Source: an uncultured Lachnospiraceae bacterium (GTDB lineage: Bacteria > Bacillota > Clostridia > Lachnospirales > Lachnospiraceae). From it: a stretch of DNA of 50,941 nucleotides. Location: contig CAKQXY010000023.1 of the NCBI GenBank assembly GCA_934292725.1, positions 1 through 50,941 on the forward strand, given 5' to 3'. How positions within the stretch are numbered: the first letter of the stretch is position 1; the number at the start of each line of letters is the position of its first letter. A model generated the notes under the pieces. The model did not search any database. It saw nothing but the letters and a program-made list of their open reading frames with translations, and was not told the DNA's origin. Position numbers and translations under genes: made by a program. This document shows positions 41,735 through 50,536 of the stretch, in pieces.

Positions 41735-43138
41735 TTATTTTTTATTTTTGATATTTCCATAATAGTAACCATAATTTCCCTTACCATAGTAACTGGAATC
41801 CTTTTTGCTGCCGACCATATTCTGGACAACACCAAGAATATTTGTATCTACTTTTTCCAATTCAGCTGTGATTTGACACAGCGTCTTCTTCTTTGTAACA
41901 CCGTTTTCAATAACAAGAAGTGTTCCATCACAAATAGAAGAAACAATTGCTGCATCACCGACGACACCAACTGGCGGTGTATCAAATATAATGTAATCGT
42001 AAGAATCCTTTACTGAATCGCAAAGTGTGCGAAGCCATTTTGCAGACAAAAGTGCAGATGCATTTGTAACAAGCTTTCCACTAAACAATACATGCATATT
42101 AGGGATGCCAACATCATAAATAACCTGACCAACTTCTGCATTTCCAGAAAGATACTCAGAAAGTCCCAGCTTTACGCCGTCTAGTCCCATACGTCTTTGA
42201 AGCACTGATTTTCTCATATCTGTATCAACAAGAAGAACTCTTTTTCCTACCTGTGCCAAACTATATGCAAGATGAAAAGAAATAAAAGATTTTCCCTGAT
42301 TTTCAAAAGCACTTGTAACGGCAATCATCTTTACGTCTTTGCTACTATAAAGAATTGCCGTTCTAAGCTGATAAATAGCCTCTGCCGCTGAAAATGGCAG
42401 TTCATCTGGCCAAATAATCTTTTCCTTCTTTTTCTTTCCACCTTTATAATCTGGAATTGCACCCAATACAGAAAGTCCACTGCATTTTTGAATATCTTCT
42501 TCGTTTTTAATAGATGTATTCGTAATAACAGATATTACTACTGCACCACAAGAAACAACAATTCCTGCCAATACACCAAGCAACGTATATGACATAACTG
42601 ATCGTCTTGTATTTTCCACAAAAAGTTCATCTGCCTTATCCAAAACAGTCGGTGTATTACTTCCTAAAACATGTGGAATTTCCTCAATACTTACTAAAAG
42701 AATTTCATTTGCGATATCAACTGCCTCTTTTTGATTGCCTGCAACTACACGTATTCTGATAATTCTTGTTGCTTCTGGATTATCTACGGAAACTGCATTG
42801 TACAGATTCTTGTATGCAATATTCAAATTTAAATTAGATATTACTTTTGTTAGGACAACACGACTTTTAATAATTCCTTCATAATCATTTGTCAATGCTG
42901 ATCCAATCTGCAGATCACTTATAGAAACTTCTTTATTGCTGTCGATAATACACATTGATGCCTCTGCCTGAAACACATCTTTTACAACAAATTTTCCATA
43001 CATTCCAAGTACAGTCCCAAATACTATAGCTGCCAAAACGATCCAAGCCCATCTTTTGCACAGTGCCCGAAAAATTTCCACTAAATCAATAGTATCCTCA
43101 GCAGCATTTTCAACTTCTAAAGCTTTTTTGTTTTCCAT
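41735..43138 (-). CDS. Fused Wzz / CpsD-type bacterial tyrosine kinase (polysaccharide chain-length regulator)
   Basis: 467 residues. N-terminal Wzz module: cytoplasmic head (DLVEIFRALCKRW), membrane segment (AWIVLAAIVFGTVLGMY), extracytoplasmic region, second membrane segment (SYTLLGVLAGIVVSCGAVVISV). C-terminal BY-kinase (about 240-445): Walker A AFENQGKSF with Lys283 (a variant of the usual PGEGKS), Walker A' LLVDTDMRK, Walker B IIFDTPPVG. The tail SSYYGKGNYGYYYG is the Tyr cluster expected for autophosphorylation. The family controls export and length of capsule or exopolysaccharide. The ATG at 43138 (MENKKALEVE) is preferred over an upstream TTG because of a GGTGGAG site; the spacing is long (about 11), so the start is not fully certain. 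Confidence 0.92.
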   Translation of the reverse strand: MENKKALEVENAAEDTIDLVEIFRALCKRWAWIVLAAIVFGTVLGMYGKFVVKDVFQAEASMCIIDSNKEVSISDLQIGSALTNDYEGIIKSRVVLTKVISNLNLNIAYKNLYNAVSVDNPEATRIIRIRVVAGNQKEAVDIANEILLVSIEEIPHVLGSNTPTVLDKADELFVENTRRSVMSYTLLGVLAGIVVSCGAVVISVITNTSIKNEEDIQKCSGLSVLGAIPDYKGGKKKKEKIIWPDELPFSAAEAIYQLRTAILYSSKDVKMIAVTSAFENQGKSFISFHLAYSLAQVGKRVLLVDTDMRKSVLQRRMGLDGVKLGLSEYLSGNAEVGQVIYDVGIPNMHVLFSGKLVTNASALLSAKWLRTLCDSVKDSYDYIIFDTPPVGVVGDAAIVSSICDGTLLVIENGVTKKKTLCQITAELEKVDTNILGVVQNMVGSKKDSSYYGKGNYGYYYGNIKNKK

Positions 43139-43213
43139 AAAATCACACACTCCACCCAGCAATTAGCCTTATTTTTCTAATTTACCGCCTTTCTCCTTTG
43201 TTTTTTCATTTTT

Positions 43214-43249
43214 ATATTAAAAACCATTGTCCGATTTGTCAATGGTTTT
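43214..43249 (-). promoter_or_regulatory. Promoter of the BY-kinase gene inside a 10-bp inverted repeat
   Basis: On the minus strand TTGACA (43237-43242), a 17-bp spacer and TAATAT (43214-43219). Perfect 10-bp arms AAAACCATTG and CAATGGTTTT (43220-43229 and 43240-43249) span the -35 and the spacer. The same hairpin followed by TTTTTAATAT may also terminate the upstream Cys-protein gene, so the segment may have two roles. Confidence 0.6.
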
Positions 43250-43255
43250 AGTCAT

Positions 43256-43438
43256 TTAAATTTGCTTTCTAACAATTCTATACTCATCTTTGTACTGAAA
43301 ATGCGGACAAATATAGCGTTCACCATAAAGGCTCGCTCTTGCAATATCATCCTCATCAAAATAGAATTGACAGCCGTATGATTCCTCTTCCTCATCATAT
43401 TCAAAATATGCACACTCTTCACAGGATGTTCCCTTCAT
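43256..43438 (-). CDS. Small Cys-containing protein, DUF6472-like
   Basis: 60 residues, very acidic in the middle (YDEEEE, DEDD). Four conserved-looking Cys: CEECAYF, GCQFYF and ICPHF, ending DEYRIVRKQI. The pattern agrees with the small clostridial family DUF6472 of unknown function; the Cys set suggests a bound metal. The start codon is preceded by AGGGAAGA-type purines. A terminator-like hairpin follows (shared with the BY-kinase promoter). The gene lies between the GH105 gene's terminator and the kinase and is probably monocistronic. Confidence 0.8.
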   Translation of the reverse strand: MKGTSCEECAYFEYDEEEESYGCQFYFDEDDIARASLYGERYICPHFQYKDEYRIVRKQI

Positions 43439-43476
43439 ATCTTCCCTGCCTTTCTTATTTTTGTTCCAATCTTAAA

Positions 43477-43503
43477 ATACCTGCGGCTTTTTACCGCAGG
43501 TAT
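43477..43503 (-). terminator. Terminator after the GH105 gene
   Basis: A 10-bp perfect stem ATACCTGCGG (43477-43486) and CCGCAGGTAT (43494-43503), followed on the minus strand by TTTTAAG, just after the GH105 stop codon. Confidence 0.85.
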
Positions 43504-43513
43504 CCACTTAATT

Positions 43514-44644
43514 TCATTCGCTCAATCTGCGAATCTCTGTGTATGCTAACAAGAATGGACCAACACCCTTTGCATCATCTTCAACTACTGGTTCAGACAT
43601 ATAGTATTCGTAAGTTCCATCTCTCATCTGCGGACCACCAAGTCCTGCCACTAAACATATTCCGCCAAGACTTAAACGGCCATCTTTTTCCTTCAGATAG
43701 CGATCGCAAATACCATGAAATGCCTTTTCGCCATATGCACGGAAACTTTCTGGCAAAAAGCCAAGTCTCACGCCTTTAAGCATTGAATATGCCATAATTG
43801 CACTTCCGCTTGTCTCAAGATAGTTTTTCTCACGGCCGCCCATATTGACAACCTGATACCACATGCCACTTTCATCCTGGAATTTTACCATAGACTCCAT
43901 CAAATCAATAAATACCTGTTTTAATTGATCATATGCTGGCTGATAGCTGTTATCTGCTTTCGTCAATGTATCAAGCAATGCCATTGAATACCATCCAAGC
44001 GCACGCAGCCAAAAGTTCTTTGAAAGACCTGTCTTCTTATCACACCAAAACATTTCTTTTGATGAATCATAAGCGTGATAATAAAGACCTGTTTTTTCAT
44101 CTCTCATATTCTTTACAACATTGAAGAACTGGTTAAAGATATCTGGATAGTTCTTCTTGTCATTAAAGCGTGTCTCATATTCCATATAAAATGGCTGTCC
44201 CATATAAAGTCCATCAAGCCAAACCTGATTCGGATAAATCTTCTTATGCCAGAAGTTGCCCTCTTTTGTTCTTGGCTGACCCTTAAGCTGTCCATAAATC
44301 ACATCAATTGCCTTGCGATACTTTTCCTTGCCGGTAATGTCATACAGCAAAAACAAAGTCTTTCCTGCATTAACATTATCAATGTTATAATCCTCCGGAT
44401 TATATCCCTTTATCGTACCATCTTCCTGCACACGATGGTCAATATAAGCTTCCGCAAAATCAAGGTACTTCTTTTCTCCTGTTATCTTCCAAGTCTCGAT
44501 CATCGCAAGAATCATACATCCATCGATGTAGTTCCAGCCAGACTTTCCACCCTTTCTTGCCGCCTCAATGTTCCAAGCTGGTACATCGAGTGTGCTGTTT
44601 TTAATAAGATCGTCCAGGTAAGCCTCAATAATCGGCATCTTCAT
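43514..44644 (-). CDS. GH105 (GH88-related) unsaturated rhamnogalacturonyl hydrolase
   Basis: 376 residues without a signal peptide, so cytoplasmic. The (alpha/alpha)6-barrel motifs are clear: GWNYIDGCMI, YNIDNVNAGKTLFLLY, YPNQVWLDGLYMGQPFY with the catalytic Asp144, LRALGWYSMALLDTL, DESGMWYQVVN and YLETSGSAIMAYSMLKGVRLG. The family removes 4,5-unsaturated galacturonate from pectin fragments produced by lyases (YteR type). Here it stands alone with no pectin lyase or transporter beside it, directly downstream of glmM but separated by 106 bp. GGGAGG precedes the ATG at 44644. It has its own terminator. Confidence 0.92.
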   Translation of the reverse strand: MKMPIIEAYLDDLIKNSTLDVPAWNIEAARKGGKSGWNYIDGCMILAMIETWKITGEKKYLDFAEAYIDHRVQEDGTIKGYNPEDYNIDNVNAGKTLFLLYDITGKEKYRKAIDVIYGQLKGQPRTKEGNFWHKKIYPNQVWLDGLYMGQPFYMEYETRFNDKKNYPDIFNQFFNVVKNMRDEKTGLYYHAYDSSKEMFWCDKKTGLSKNFWLRALGWYSMALLDTLTKADNSYQPAYDQLKQVFIDLMESMVKFQDESGMWYQVVNMGGREKNYLETSGSAIMAYSMLKGVRLGFLPESFRAYGEKAFHGICDRYLKEKDGRLSLGGICLVAGLGGPQMRDGTYEYYMSEPVVEDDAKGVGPFLLAYTEIRRLSE

Positions 44645-44750
44645 CCCGTATTCCTCCCTTTTCGTATTTTTACTTGTTCTTTATTCGTTATTTATTTTTT
44701 CTATTTGCTTTGATTTTATTTTTGCCGGTATAATTATTTAAATGCGTCTA

Positions 44751-46094
44751 TTATTTTCTTATATGTGCATTTTTGCGAAGTACCTCAACTACCTGATCTA
44801 CATACTTCTCACAATCATCCGGATCACTTGCCTCAACCATAACACGAATTAATGGTTCTGTTCCGCTCTCTCTTACAAGAATACGTCCGCGATCTCCCAG
44901 TTCCTCTGTGATTCGTGCAACTGCTGCCTGCACATCTGCATCCTCTCTTGCTGCTACTTTATCCATTACTCTAACATTTGTCAGCTTCTGAGGATATGAC
45001 ACAAAACCACGTCTTAACTGAGAAAGTGTCTGCTTACTTAACACCATTACTTCCATCATCTTGATTGCTGTAATCAGTCCATCTCCTGTTGCTGCATACT
45101 TGCTGAAAATGATATGACCAGACTGCTCGCCGCCAAGACGATATCCATTCTCGCTCATGCACTCATATACATACTTATCACCAACAGCTGTCTTTTCATA
45201 AGAAATACCTGCTGCATCAAATGCCTTATACAAACCAAAATTTGACATAACAGTTGTAACAACTGTATTATCAGCAAGTTCTCCCTTATTTTTCAGATAC
45301 TTACCGCAAATATAAAGGATTGCATCGCCGTCTACTATATCTCCATTTTCATCTACACAAAGGCAGCGGTCTGCGTCACCATCAAATGCAAATCCAACAT
45401 CAAGATGCTTTTCCTTTACCAAAGCCTGCAGCCCCTGAATATGAGTAGAACCACAATTTGTATTAATATTAGTTCCATCTGGCTCATTATTGATCACATA
45501 TGTTTTTGCACCAAGTGCATCAAAAACATTCTTTGCAATCATCCAAGCACTTCCATTTGCACAGTCCAGACCGACACGCATATTTCTAAAGGAACACAGT
45601 GCCAGAGACATTAAATATCCAAGATAGCGGTTTCTTCCTGCTGCATAGTCTACGGTACAGCCAATATTTTCCTTTGTCGCATATGGCAGACTCTTCTCTT
45701 CATCAAGATACTTTTCGATCTCATCAATGACATATTCCTGCATTTTTTCACCTTTATCATTGATCAGCTTGATTCCATTATCGTAGAATGGATTATGACT
45801 TGCAGAAATCATGATTCCACAATCGAAATCCTCTGTACGAACAACATATGATACACTTGGTGTTGTGGTAACATGAAGAAGATAAGCATCTGCGCCTGAA
45901 GCAGTTAAGCCTGCAACAAGTGCATATTCAAACATGTAGCTGCTTCGTCTCGTATCCTTTCCGATTACTACCTTGCACTTATGCTCCTTTCCAAAATACC
46001 AGCCAATAAAACGACCTACCTCAAATGCATGTTCAACTGTTAAATCAACATTTGCCTCACCGCGAAAACCATCTGTTCCAAAATATTTTCCCAT
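44751..46094 (-). CDS. glmM: Phosphoglucosamine mutase
   Basis: 447 residues. It interconverts glucosamine-6-phosphate and glucosamine-1-phosphate for UDP-GlcNAc and peptidoglycan synthesis. It starts KYFGTDGFRGEANVDLT. The phosphoserine is Ser99 in ISASHNPFYDNGIKL, the metal loop is FDGDADRCL, the sugar loop lies near GEQSGH, and the phosphate site is RESGTEPLIRVMVEA. All are intact. It is the last gene of an envelope operon (LCP, Zn-ribbon protein, glf, glmM) with a 36-bp gap to glf. The usual partner glmS and the ybbR/cdaA neighbours are absent here. Confidence 0.97.
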   Translation of the reverse strand: MGKYFGTDGFRGEANVDLTVEHAFEVGRFIGWYFGKEHKCKVVIGKDTRRSSYMFEYALVAGLTASGADAYLLHVTTTPSVSYVVRTEDFDCGIMISASHNPFYDNGIKLINDKGEKMQEYVIDEIEKYLDEEKSLPYATKENIGCTVDYAAGRNRYLGYLMSLALCSFRNMRVGLDCANGSAWMIAKNVFDALGAKTYVINNEPDGTNINTNCGSTHIQGLQALVKEKHLDVGFAFDGDADRCLCVDENGDIVDGDAILYICGKYLKNKGELADNTVVTTVMSNFGLYKAFDAAGISYEKTAVGDKYVYECMSENGYRLGGEQSGHIIFSKYAATGDGLITAIKMMEVMVLSKQTLSQLRRGFVSYPQKLTNVRVMDKVAAREDADVQAAVARITEELGDRGRILVRESGTEPLIRVMVEASDPDDCEKYVDQVVEVLRKNAHIRK

Positions 46095-46130
46095 TAATTC
46101 TGTCCTGCCCTTCGTTGATGTTTTTAACTT

Positions 46131-47231
46131 TTATTTGTGTAAAACTTCCCAGCCATTCATAGCAGATGCAATAACCTTATCCATATCATAATACTTGTAT
46201 TCGCCAAGACGACCACCGAAAAATACTTTCTCCTGCTGTTGTGCCTTCTCTCGATATTTCTGATACAACATCTGGTTTTTCTCATTATTTACCGGATAGT
46301 ATGGCTCCATACCTTCCTCCCAGTCTGTAGAATATTCCTTTGAAATCACTGTTTTAGGCTGTGTTCCAAACTCAAAGTGCTTATGCTCAATTACTCTTGT
46401 ATAAGGTGTCTCTCTGTCTGTATAGTTGACAACTGCTACACCCTGATAATTATCTGTATCAAGCACTTCTGTCTCAAAACGCACAGTACGATACTCGAGC
46501 TTTCCAAAGCAATACTCAAAATACTCATCGATTGCTCCTGTATAAACTACTTTATCCGCCATTGACAACCATTTTTCCTTTTCTGAAAGGAAATCAACGC
46601 CGGTCTCTATATCAGCACCATCAAACAATGCCTCTATCAGCTTGTTATAACCGCCAATCGGGATTCCCTGATATAAATCATTAAAATAATTATTATCATA
46701 TGTAAAGCGCACTGGAAGTCTCTTTATAATAAAACTAGGAAGCTCGCTGCAGTCACGTCCCCACTGCTTTTCCGTATAACCTTTTACAAGCTTTTCATAA
46801 ATATCTCTTCCTACAAGCGCAATTGCCTGCTCTTCAAGATTTTTAGGCTCTCCTGTAATCTCTGACCTTTGTTTTTCAATGATTGTCTTTGCCTCCTGTG
46901 GTGTACTGATTCCCCACATACGGCTGAACGTATTCATATTAAAAGGCATATTGTAAATCTCACCCTTATAATTAGCTACCGGGCTGTTTGTATAACGATT
47001 AAATTCTACAAAAGAATTTACAAAATCCCACACCTTGCGATCACTTGTATGGAAAATATGGGCACCATATTTGTGCACATTAATTCCTTCAACCTCTTCA
47101 CAGTAAATATTTCCACCGATATGGCTGCGTCTCTCTAACACAAGGCAGCTCTTTCCTGCCTGCTTTGCATGCCAGGCAATAACTGCTGAATAAAGTCCTG
47201 CTCCTACTAATATATAATCGTAATGCTTCAT
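46131..47231 (-). CDS. glf: UDP-galactopyranose mutase
   Basis: 366 residues. A flavoenzyme that converts UDP-galactopyranose to UDP-galactofuranose for surface glycans. The FAD-binding N-terminus reads DYILVGAGLYSAVIAWHAKQAG and CLVLERRSHIGGNIY. HKYGAHIFHTSD and the flexible-loop region EKQWGRDCSELPSFIIKRLPVR are typical, and the C-terminus has FFGGRLGEYKYYDMDKVI. Its presence means galactofuranose is part of some envelope polymer. It is third in the LCP/Zn-ribbon/glf/glmM operon, with 23-bp and 36-bp gaps. Confidence 0.96.
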   Translation of the reverse strand: MKHYDYILVGAGLYSAVIAWHAKQAGKSCLVLERRSHIGGNIYCEEVEGINVHKYGAHIFHTSDRKVWDFVNSFVEFNRYTNSPVANYKGEIYNMPFNMNTFSRMWGISTPQEAKTIIEKQRSEITGEPKNLEEQAIALVGRDIYEKLVKGYTEKQWGRDCSELPSFIIKRLPVRFTYDNNYFNDLYQGIPIGGYNKLIEALFDGADIETGVDFLSEKEKWLSMADKVVYTGAIDEYFEYCFGKLEYRTVRFETEVLDTDNYQGVAVVNYTDRETPYTRVIEHKHFEFGTQPKTVISKEYSTDWEEGMEPYYPVNNEKNQMLYQKYREKAQQQEKVFFGGRLGEYKYYDMDKVIASAMNGWEVLHK

Positions 47232-47254
47232 AAGTCACCTCTCATAAATTTTTA

Positions 47255-47503
47255 TCACATATAATAATTGCGCTCCCATCTGTCATAAAACGGCATAGGG
47301 CGCAGAAAACAAAGCTTTGCCGGATCTGCATTATGGTATAAATCAATCATCTTCTGACGCTGCTTTGGTGTGAGATTAATCCACTCCATATAATCAAGCT
47401 CACAATTGGCCATTGGCGATGAACAGCACTGACAATCCAGTTTTCTAAGCAGACTTACCATTCGCGTTGCTTTGCACTTTGGGCAAATAAATACATACAT
47501 CAT
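47255..47503 (-). CDS. Small zinc-ribbon-like protein of unknown function
   Basis: 82 residues. N-terminal CPKC (8-11) and CQCC near 30-33 form a likely zinc ribbon. The rest is aromatic and Arg-rich (MEWINLTPKQRQKMIDLYHN, RPMPFYDRWERNYYM). I do not recognise a named family. Position between the LCP gene (33 bp upstream) and glf (23 bp downstream) on the same strand makes it part of the envelope operon, and its spacing argues for a real gene. No catalytic residues stand out; a small adaptor or regulator is possible. Confidence 0.75.
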   Translation of the reverse strand: MMYVFICPKCKATRMVSLLRKLDCQCCSSPMANCELDYMEWINLTPKQRQKMIDLYHNADPAKLCFLRPMPFYDRWERNYYM

Positions 47504-47536
47504 AATAATCTGATAACCCTTCCTTTTCCATCATTT

Positions 47537-48880
47537 TTATTCATAGATGGTAGATTGCAGATAGCTTTTATTTGCCCCAAAATCAACAGCCAGAACTTCC
47601 TGATTTGCACCCATAATTGCATTGCTCCATGTGCCGTCTGCCGGAACTCTCGCCTGAACCATATCATAATTCAGATATAAAACTGACTGCATCAGCAGTG
47701 AGCACATTTTGGAATCTGAAATATTTGTTGAAATATCTGGCAAAATAGATTCTACTGCTTTATAAATCGTAACTACATTTGCCTTTTTAACATTCTCCAA
47801 CAGTGCATTCATTACAGTTCTCTGTCTCTGTGTTCTTGCAAAATCATTTCCAATCTTACGGATTCGTGCATAGCCAAGCGCCTGTTTTCCCGTCAATGTA
47901 ATCTGACCGCCAACAAACTGCTCATCCACAAAGCCATCACGATCTGCGACTCCACTGACCTGATTGTATTCTGCGATATAGCCATTAATCCATTCCACCT
48001 CCGCCTGTTCCACATTGATGGTAACGCCGCCAAAAGCATCAATAACATCAACAAAGCTAAAAAAATCAACCTGCGCATAATAGTCAATGCCCAGCTTATA
48101 ATTTTCTTCAATTGTCTGAATCAGCAGTGCCGCTCCGCCTCGTGAATACGCCTCATTTATACGATTCTCTCCATACCCAGGGATTGTCACATAGCTGTCA
48201 CGCATAATAGATGTCATGACAAGCTTTCTTTTATATGGATTGATCGACACAACAATCATTGCATCTGATCTGGCATCATTTGAACCTGCTACTCTAGTAT
48301 CAGTTCCAATCAGCAAAATATTGGTAACGCCTTTTTGTGTCAGCACATCAGCCTGTCTTTCATATGAGGTCTCATACGGCTTATAATTGGTCTGCGCAAT
48401 TGTTGTACGCAAAAAAGCATAAACACCGGCAAGCACCACAGCCATAATAATCAATATAATGATCAGCACCTTAAGCAGCTTGTGTAAAAAGCCCTTTTTC
48501 TTTTTTTCTTTTCGTGGCTTTTTTTCCACCTTTTTGGCCGTTTCCCTTACTTTTTGCTTTGTTTGTTTAGGACGTTTCTTCTTTTCTGCTTCTGGCACTG
48601 GCATCTTCTTTTCAATTTCAGGCGCTTTCTTTATAGCTTCATTCGATGCCTCTGGACCATAAATCGAACGCTCATCTACAGGTGATGTTTCATTTGCTGT
48701 ATTTGGCTTTGGCCGAGTCTGTTTTCTTTGTCTTTGAATAGGTTGGTCAGTTGACAACTCTTCATCAACTGCTTCATCCACAGACATTTCTCCTGCCTCA
48801 AGCTCCTCTGCCTTAATTCTTTCTTTTATCTCATATGCCTGGCGCAGTATTCTTTTCTCTTCTTCTGTTAAATCTGGCAT
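47537..48880 (-). CDS. LytR-CpsA-Psr (LCP) family envelope polymer transferase
   Basis: 447 residues from the ATG at 48880, which has AGGAGG at ideal spacing; an upstream in-frame start would put the promoter inside the gene. A long charged cytoplasmic region (1-135, Lys/Glu/Pro-rich) is followed by one membrane segment (about 137-157, VLIIILIIMAVVLAGVYAFL) and the LCP domain (about 190-345). Key motifs: NILLIGTDTR, RSDAMIVVSINP, TSIMRDSYV, GGVTINV, GYARIRKIGNDFARTQRQRTV. These proteins move polymers from undecaprenyl-phosphate to peptidoglycan. First gene of the glf/glmM operon, in keeping with attachment of a Galf-containing polymer (inference). Confidence 0.94.
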   Translation of the reverse strand: MPDLTEEEKRILRQAYEIKERIKAEELEAGEMSVDEAVDEELSTDQPIQRQRKQTRPKPNTANETSPVDERSIYGPEASNEAIKKAPEIEKKMPVPEAEKKKRPKQTKQKVRETAKKVEKKPRKEKKKKGFLHKLLKVLIIILIIMAVVLAGVYAFLRTTIAQTNYKPYETSYERQADVLTQKGVTNILLIGTDTRVAGSNDARSDAMIVVSINPYKRKLVMTSIMRDSYVTIPGYGENRINEAYSRGGAALLIQTIEENYKLGIDYYAQVDFFSFVDVIDAFGGVTINVEQAEVEWINGYIAEYNQVSGVADRDGFVDEQFVGGQITLTGKQALGYARIRKIGNDFARTQRQRTVMNALLENVKKANVVTIYKAVESILPDISTNISDSKMCSLLMQSVLYLNYDMVQARVPADGTWSNAIMGANQEVLAVDFGANKSYLQSTIYE

Positions 48881-48920
48881 ACTCGCCTCCTTTTTAGAAT
48901 AGTTAGAAGTTACGGTAACT

Positions 48921-48949
48921 ATTATAGTATAGAAACGCTTGATTGGCAA
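48921..48949 (-). promoter_or_regulatory. Promoter of the LCP-glf-glmM operon
   Basis: On the minus strand TTGCCA (48944-48949), a 17-bp spacer and TATAAT (48921-48926), about 40 bp before the ATG. Confidence 0.75.
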
Positions 48950-48972
48950 GAAATATCTGTATCACAAATATA

Positions 48973-49002
48973 GCCTGTCATACCCATTTGAATATGACAG
49001 GC
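48973..49002 (-). terminator. Terminator-like hairpin after the secreted protein gene
   Basis: A 10-bp perfect stem GCCTGTCATA (48973-48982) and TATGACAGGC (48993-49002) with a ten-base loop. The tract that follows on the minus strand (TATATTTG) is only moderately T-rich. Confidence 0.65.
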
Positions 49003-49025
49003 CATCTTATGTACAAACTTTGTAA

Positions 49026-50339
49026 TTACTCAGCTACTGTTACAGCTGTTTCTTCTTCAACTGGTTCCTGTGAAGCATAGAACATTGCAACAACATTCTT
49101 TACAACATCGCGAAGCAGTGTTGCTGTCGGTGCCTCTGTATCAGTAATGGTAACACCATCTTCCTGTGTGAAGCTGCCAGCCATGGAAACCTCTTCTGTT
49201 CCATCATTTGCTGTCAGTGCAAGGCTCAGTCCATTGTCAAGGAATGTCAGTGCGACATTCATAGTAACTGTCTCGCCATCCTCTGTAGCAGTCATATCCA
49301 TACCAAAACCATTATCCTGTACGGTAATTGTTCCGTTTGCATTCATGATCTCAGTTCCGTCCTCTGTTACAACATAATTAAAGGCTGTACCATCAAAGGA
49401 CATATCTACCACAACAGTTGACTCACCATTTACAACAGTAACATTCTCTGTCATAGTACCATCTGCATTTACTGTAGCTGTACCGTTTATAGTAGCACCC
49501 TCATCAAGCATCTGCTGAATCTGGTCTGAAAGCTTGCTGCCATCTTCTGTCTGAAGTGGTGTTACATCAAATGAAGATACCATCTCCTCAACCATAGAAT
49601 TCATCATATCAACAATCATTCCCTTTGCATCTTCAACAGAAACATCTGGTGAAGCCATGTTGATTCCCTCTGCTGCTGCCTGAAGATAATCATCAAATAC
49701 TGTTACAAGCTGTGATGCATCTGTTCCCTGAACCTGCGCTAATAATACAGACATAGCATTATCAACTACATTCTCAACTGCCTTAACAGTGTTTACAATT
49801 GCCGGACCATCAAATGTAATTGTAGTGGAGCCATCTTCTGCTGTCTGAATATCAAAGTTTTCTGCCAGCGCAGTAAACTCATTCATCATAGAATCTACAT
49901 CAAAATCAGTCTCTGCCTCAGTCTCTACTGCTGCAAAATCAATTGCCGGAATCTCAACCCAGTCCTGATCAATACCAAACATTGGAAGCATTGAACTAAT
50001 ATCAGAGCCTAATAATTCACCATATGTACTTGCAATTTCAGCAACATTAATATAAAGATCACCAGAAACAACACGAAGCACATCATTAAGACCATAAACT
50101 GTATCAGCCTCTTCTCCTGTAACAGATGCCGGAAGCGTAACATTTGCTGAAATACTAACGCCATCCTCTGCAAACTGCTCTGCAGTTACAGAAAAAATCA
50201 TAGATTCTCCCTCTGCTGTAAGAGAGAACTCACCTACATAGGTAGATGGTGTAAACGCTGTTTCACTTTCTGCCATTACTGGCATTGTGCTTCCCGCAGC
50301 CAATGCTGCACTCATAATTACCGCAAATTTTCTTTTCAT
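49026..50339 (-). CDS. Secreted acidic protein of unknown function
   Basis: 437 residues. A signal peptide (MKRKFAVIMSAALAAGSTMPVMA, cleavage likely after Ala23) leads to a mature protein that is strongly acidic, poor in Cys and rich in Thr, Val and Asp. The C-terminal half has a regular beta-strand texture of short repeats (GTATVNADGTMTENVTV, NGTITVQDNGFGMDMTATEDGETVTMNV, FTQEDGVTITD), like a lipoprotein-type beta scaffold. No lipobox, sortase motif or catalytic motif is visible. It has an AGGAGG ribosome-binding site, a consensus-like promoter and its own terminator-like hairpin, so it is a well-expressed single gene. I do not recognise a named family. Confidence 0.85.
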   Translation of the reverse strand: MKRKFAVIMSAALAAGSTMPVMAESETAFTPSTYVGEFSLTAEGESMIFSVTAEQFAEDGVSISANVTLPASVTGEEADTVYGLNDVLRVVSGDLYINVAEIASTYGELLGSDISSMLPMFGIDQDWVEIPAIDFAAVETEAETDFDVDSMMNEFTALAENFDIQTAEDGSTTITFDGPAIVNTVKAVENVVDNAMSVLLAQVQGTDASQLVTVFDDYLQAAAEGINMASPDVSVEDAKGMIVDMMNSMVEEMVSSFDVTPLQTEDGSKLSDQIQQMLDEGATINGTATVNADGTMTENVTVVNGESTVVVDMSFDGTAFNYVVTEDGTEIMNANGTITVQDNGFGMDMTATEDGETVTMNVALTFLDNGLSLALTANDGTEEVSMAGSFTQEDGVTITDTEAPTATLLRDVVKNVVAMFYASQEPVEEETAVTVAE

Positions 50340-50425
50340 ACCTCGTCCTCCTTAAATTTAAAAATTGATAACTCTGGCTATCTGTTTCGTCTTTTTATTC
50401 CCCTTCTCATATGTGCGTCGCTTTT

Positions 50426-50455
50426 ATTATATCACATTATGAACAAGTTGTTCAA
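50426..50455 (-). promoter_or_regulatory. Promoter of the secreted-protein gene with an overlapping palindrome
   Basis: On the minus strand TTGAAC (50450-50455), an 18-bp spacer and TATAAT (50426-50431). The 7-1-7 palindrome TGAACAA-G-TTGTTCA at 50440-50454 lies across the -35 and could be an operator. Confidence 0.65.
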
Positions 50456-50501
50456 GTAAAAAAAGCTATTTTTATTTTTTTTGTAAATTTTTATTTTTCC
50501 C

Positions 50502-50530
50502 TTGACAACTTTACATTATTGAAGTAAACT
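50502..50530 (+). promoter_or_regulatory. Promoter of the Trp T-box leader
   Basis: TTGACA (50502-50507), a 17-bp spacer and TAAACT (50525-50530), immediately upstream of the T-box stem I sequence. Confidence 0.7.
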
Positions 50531-50536
50531 ACGTTC

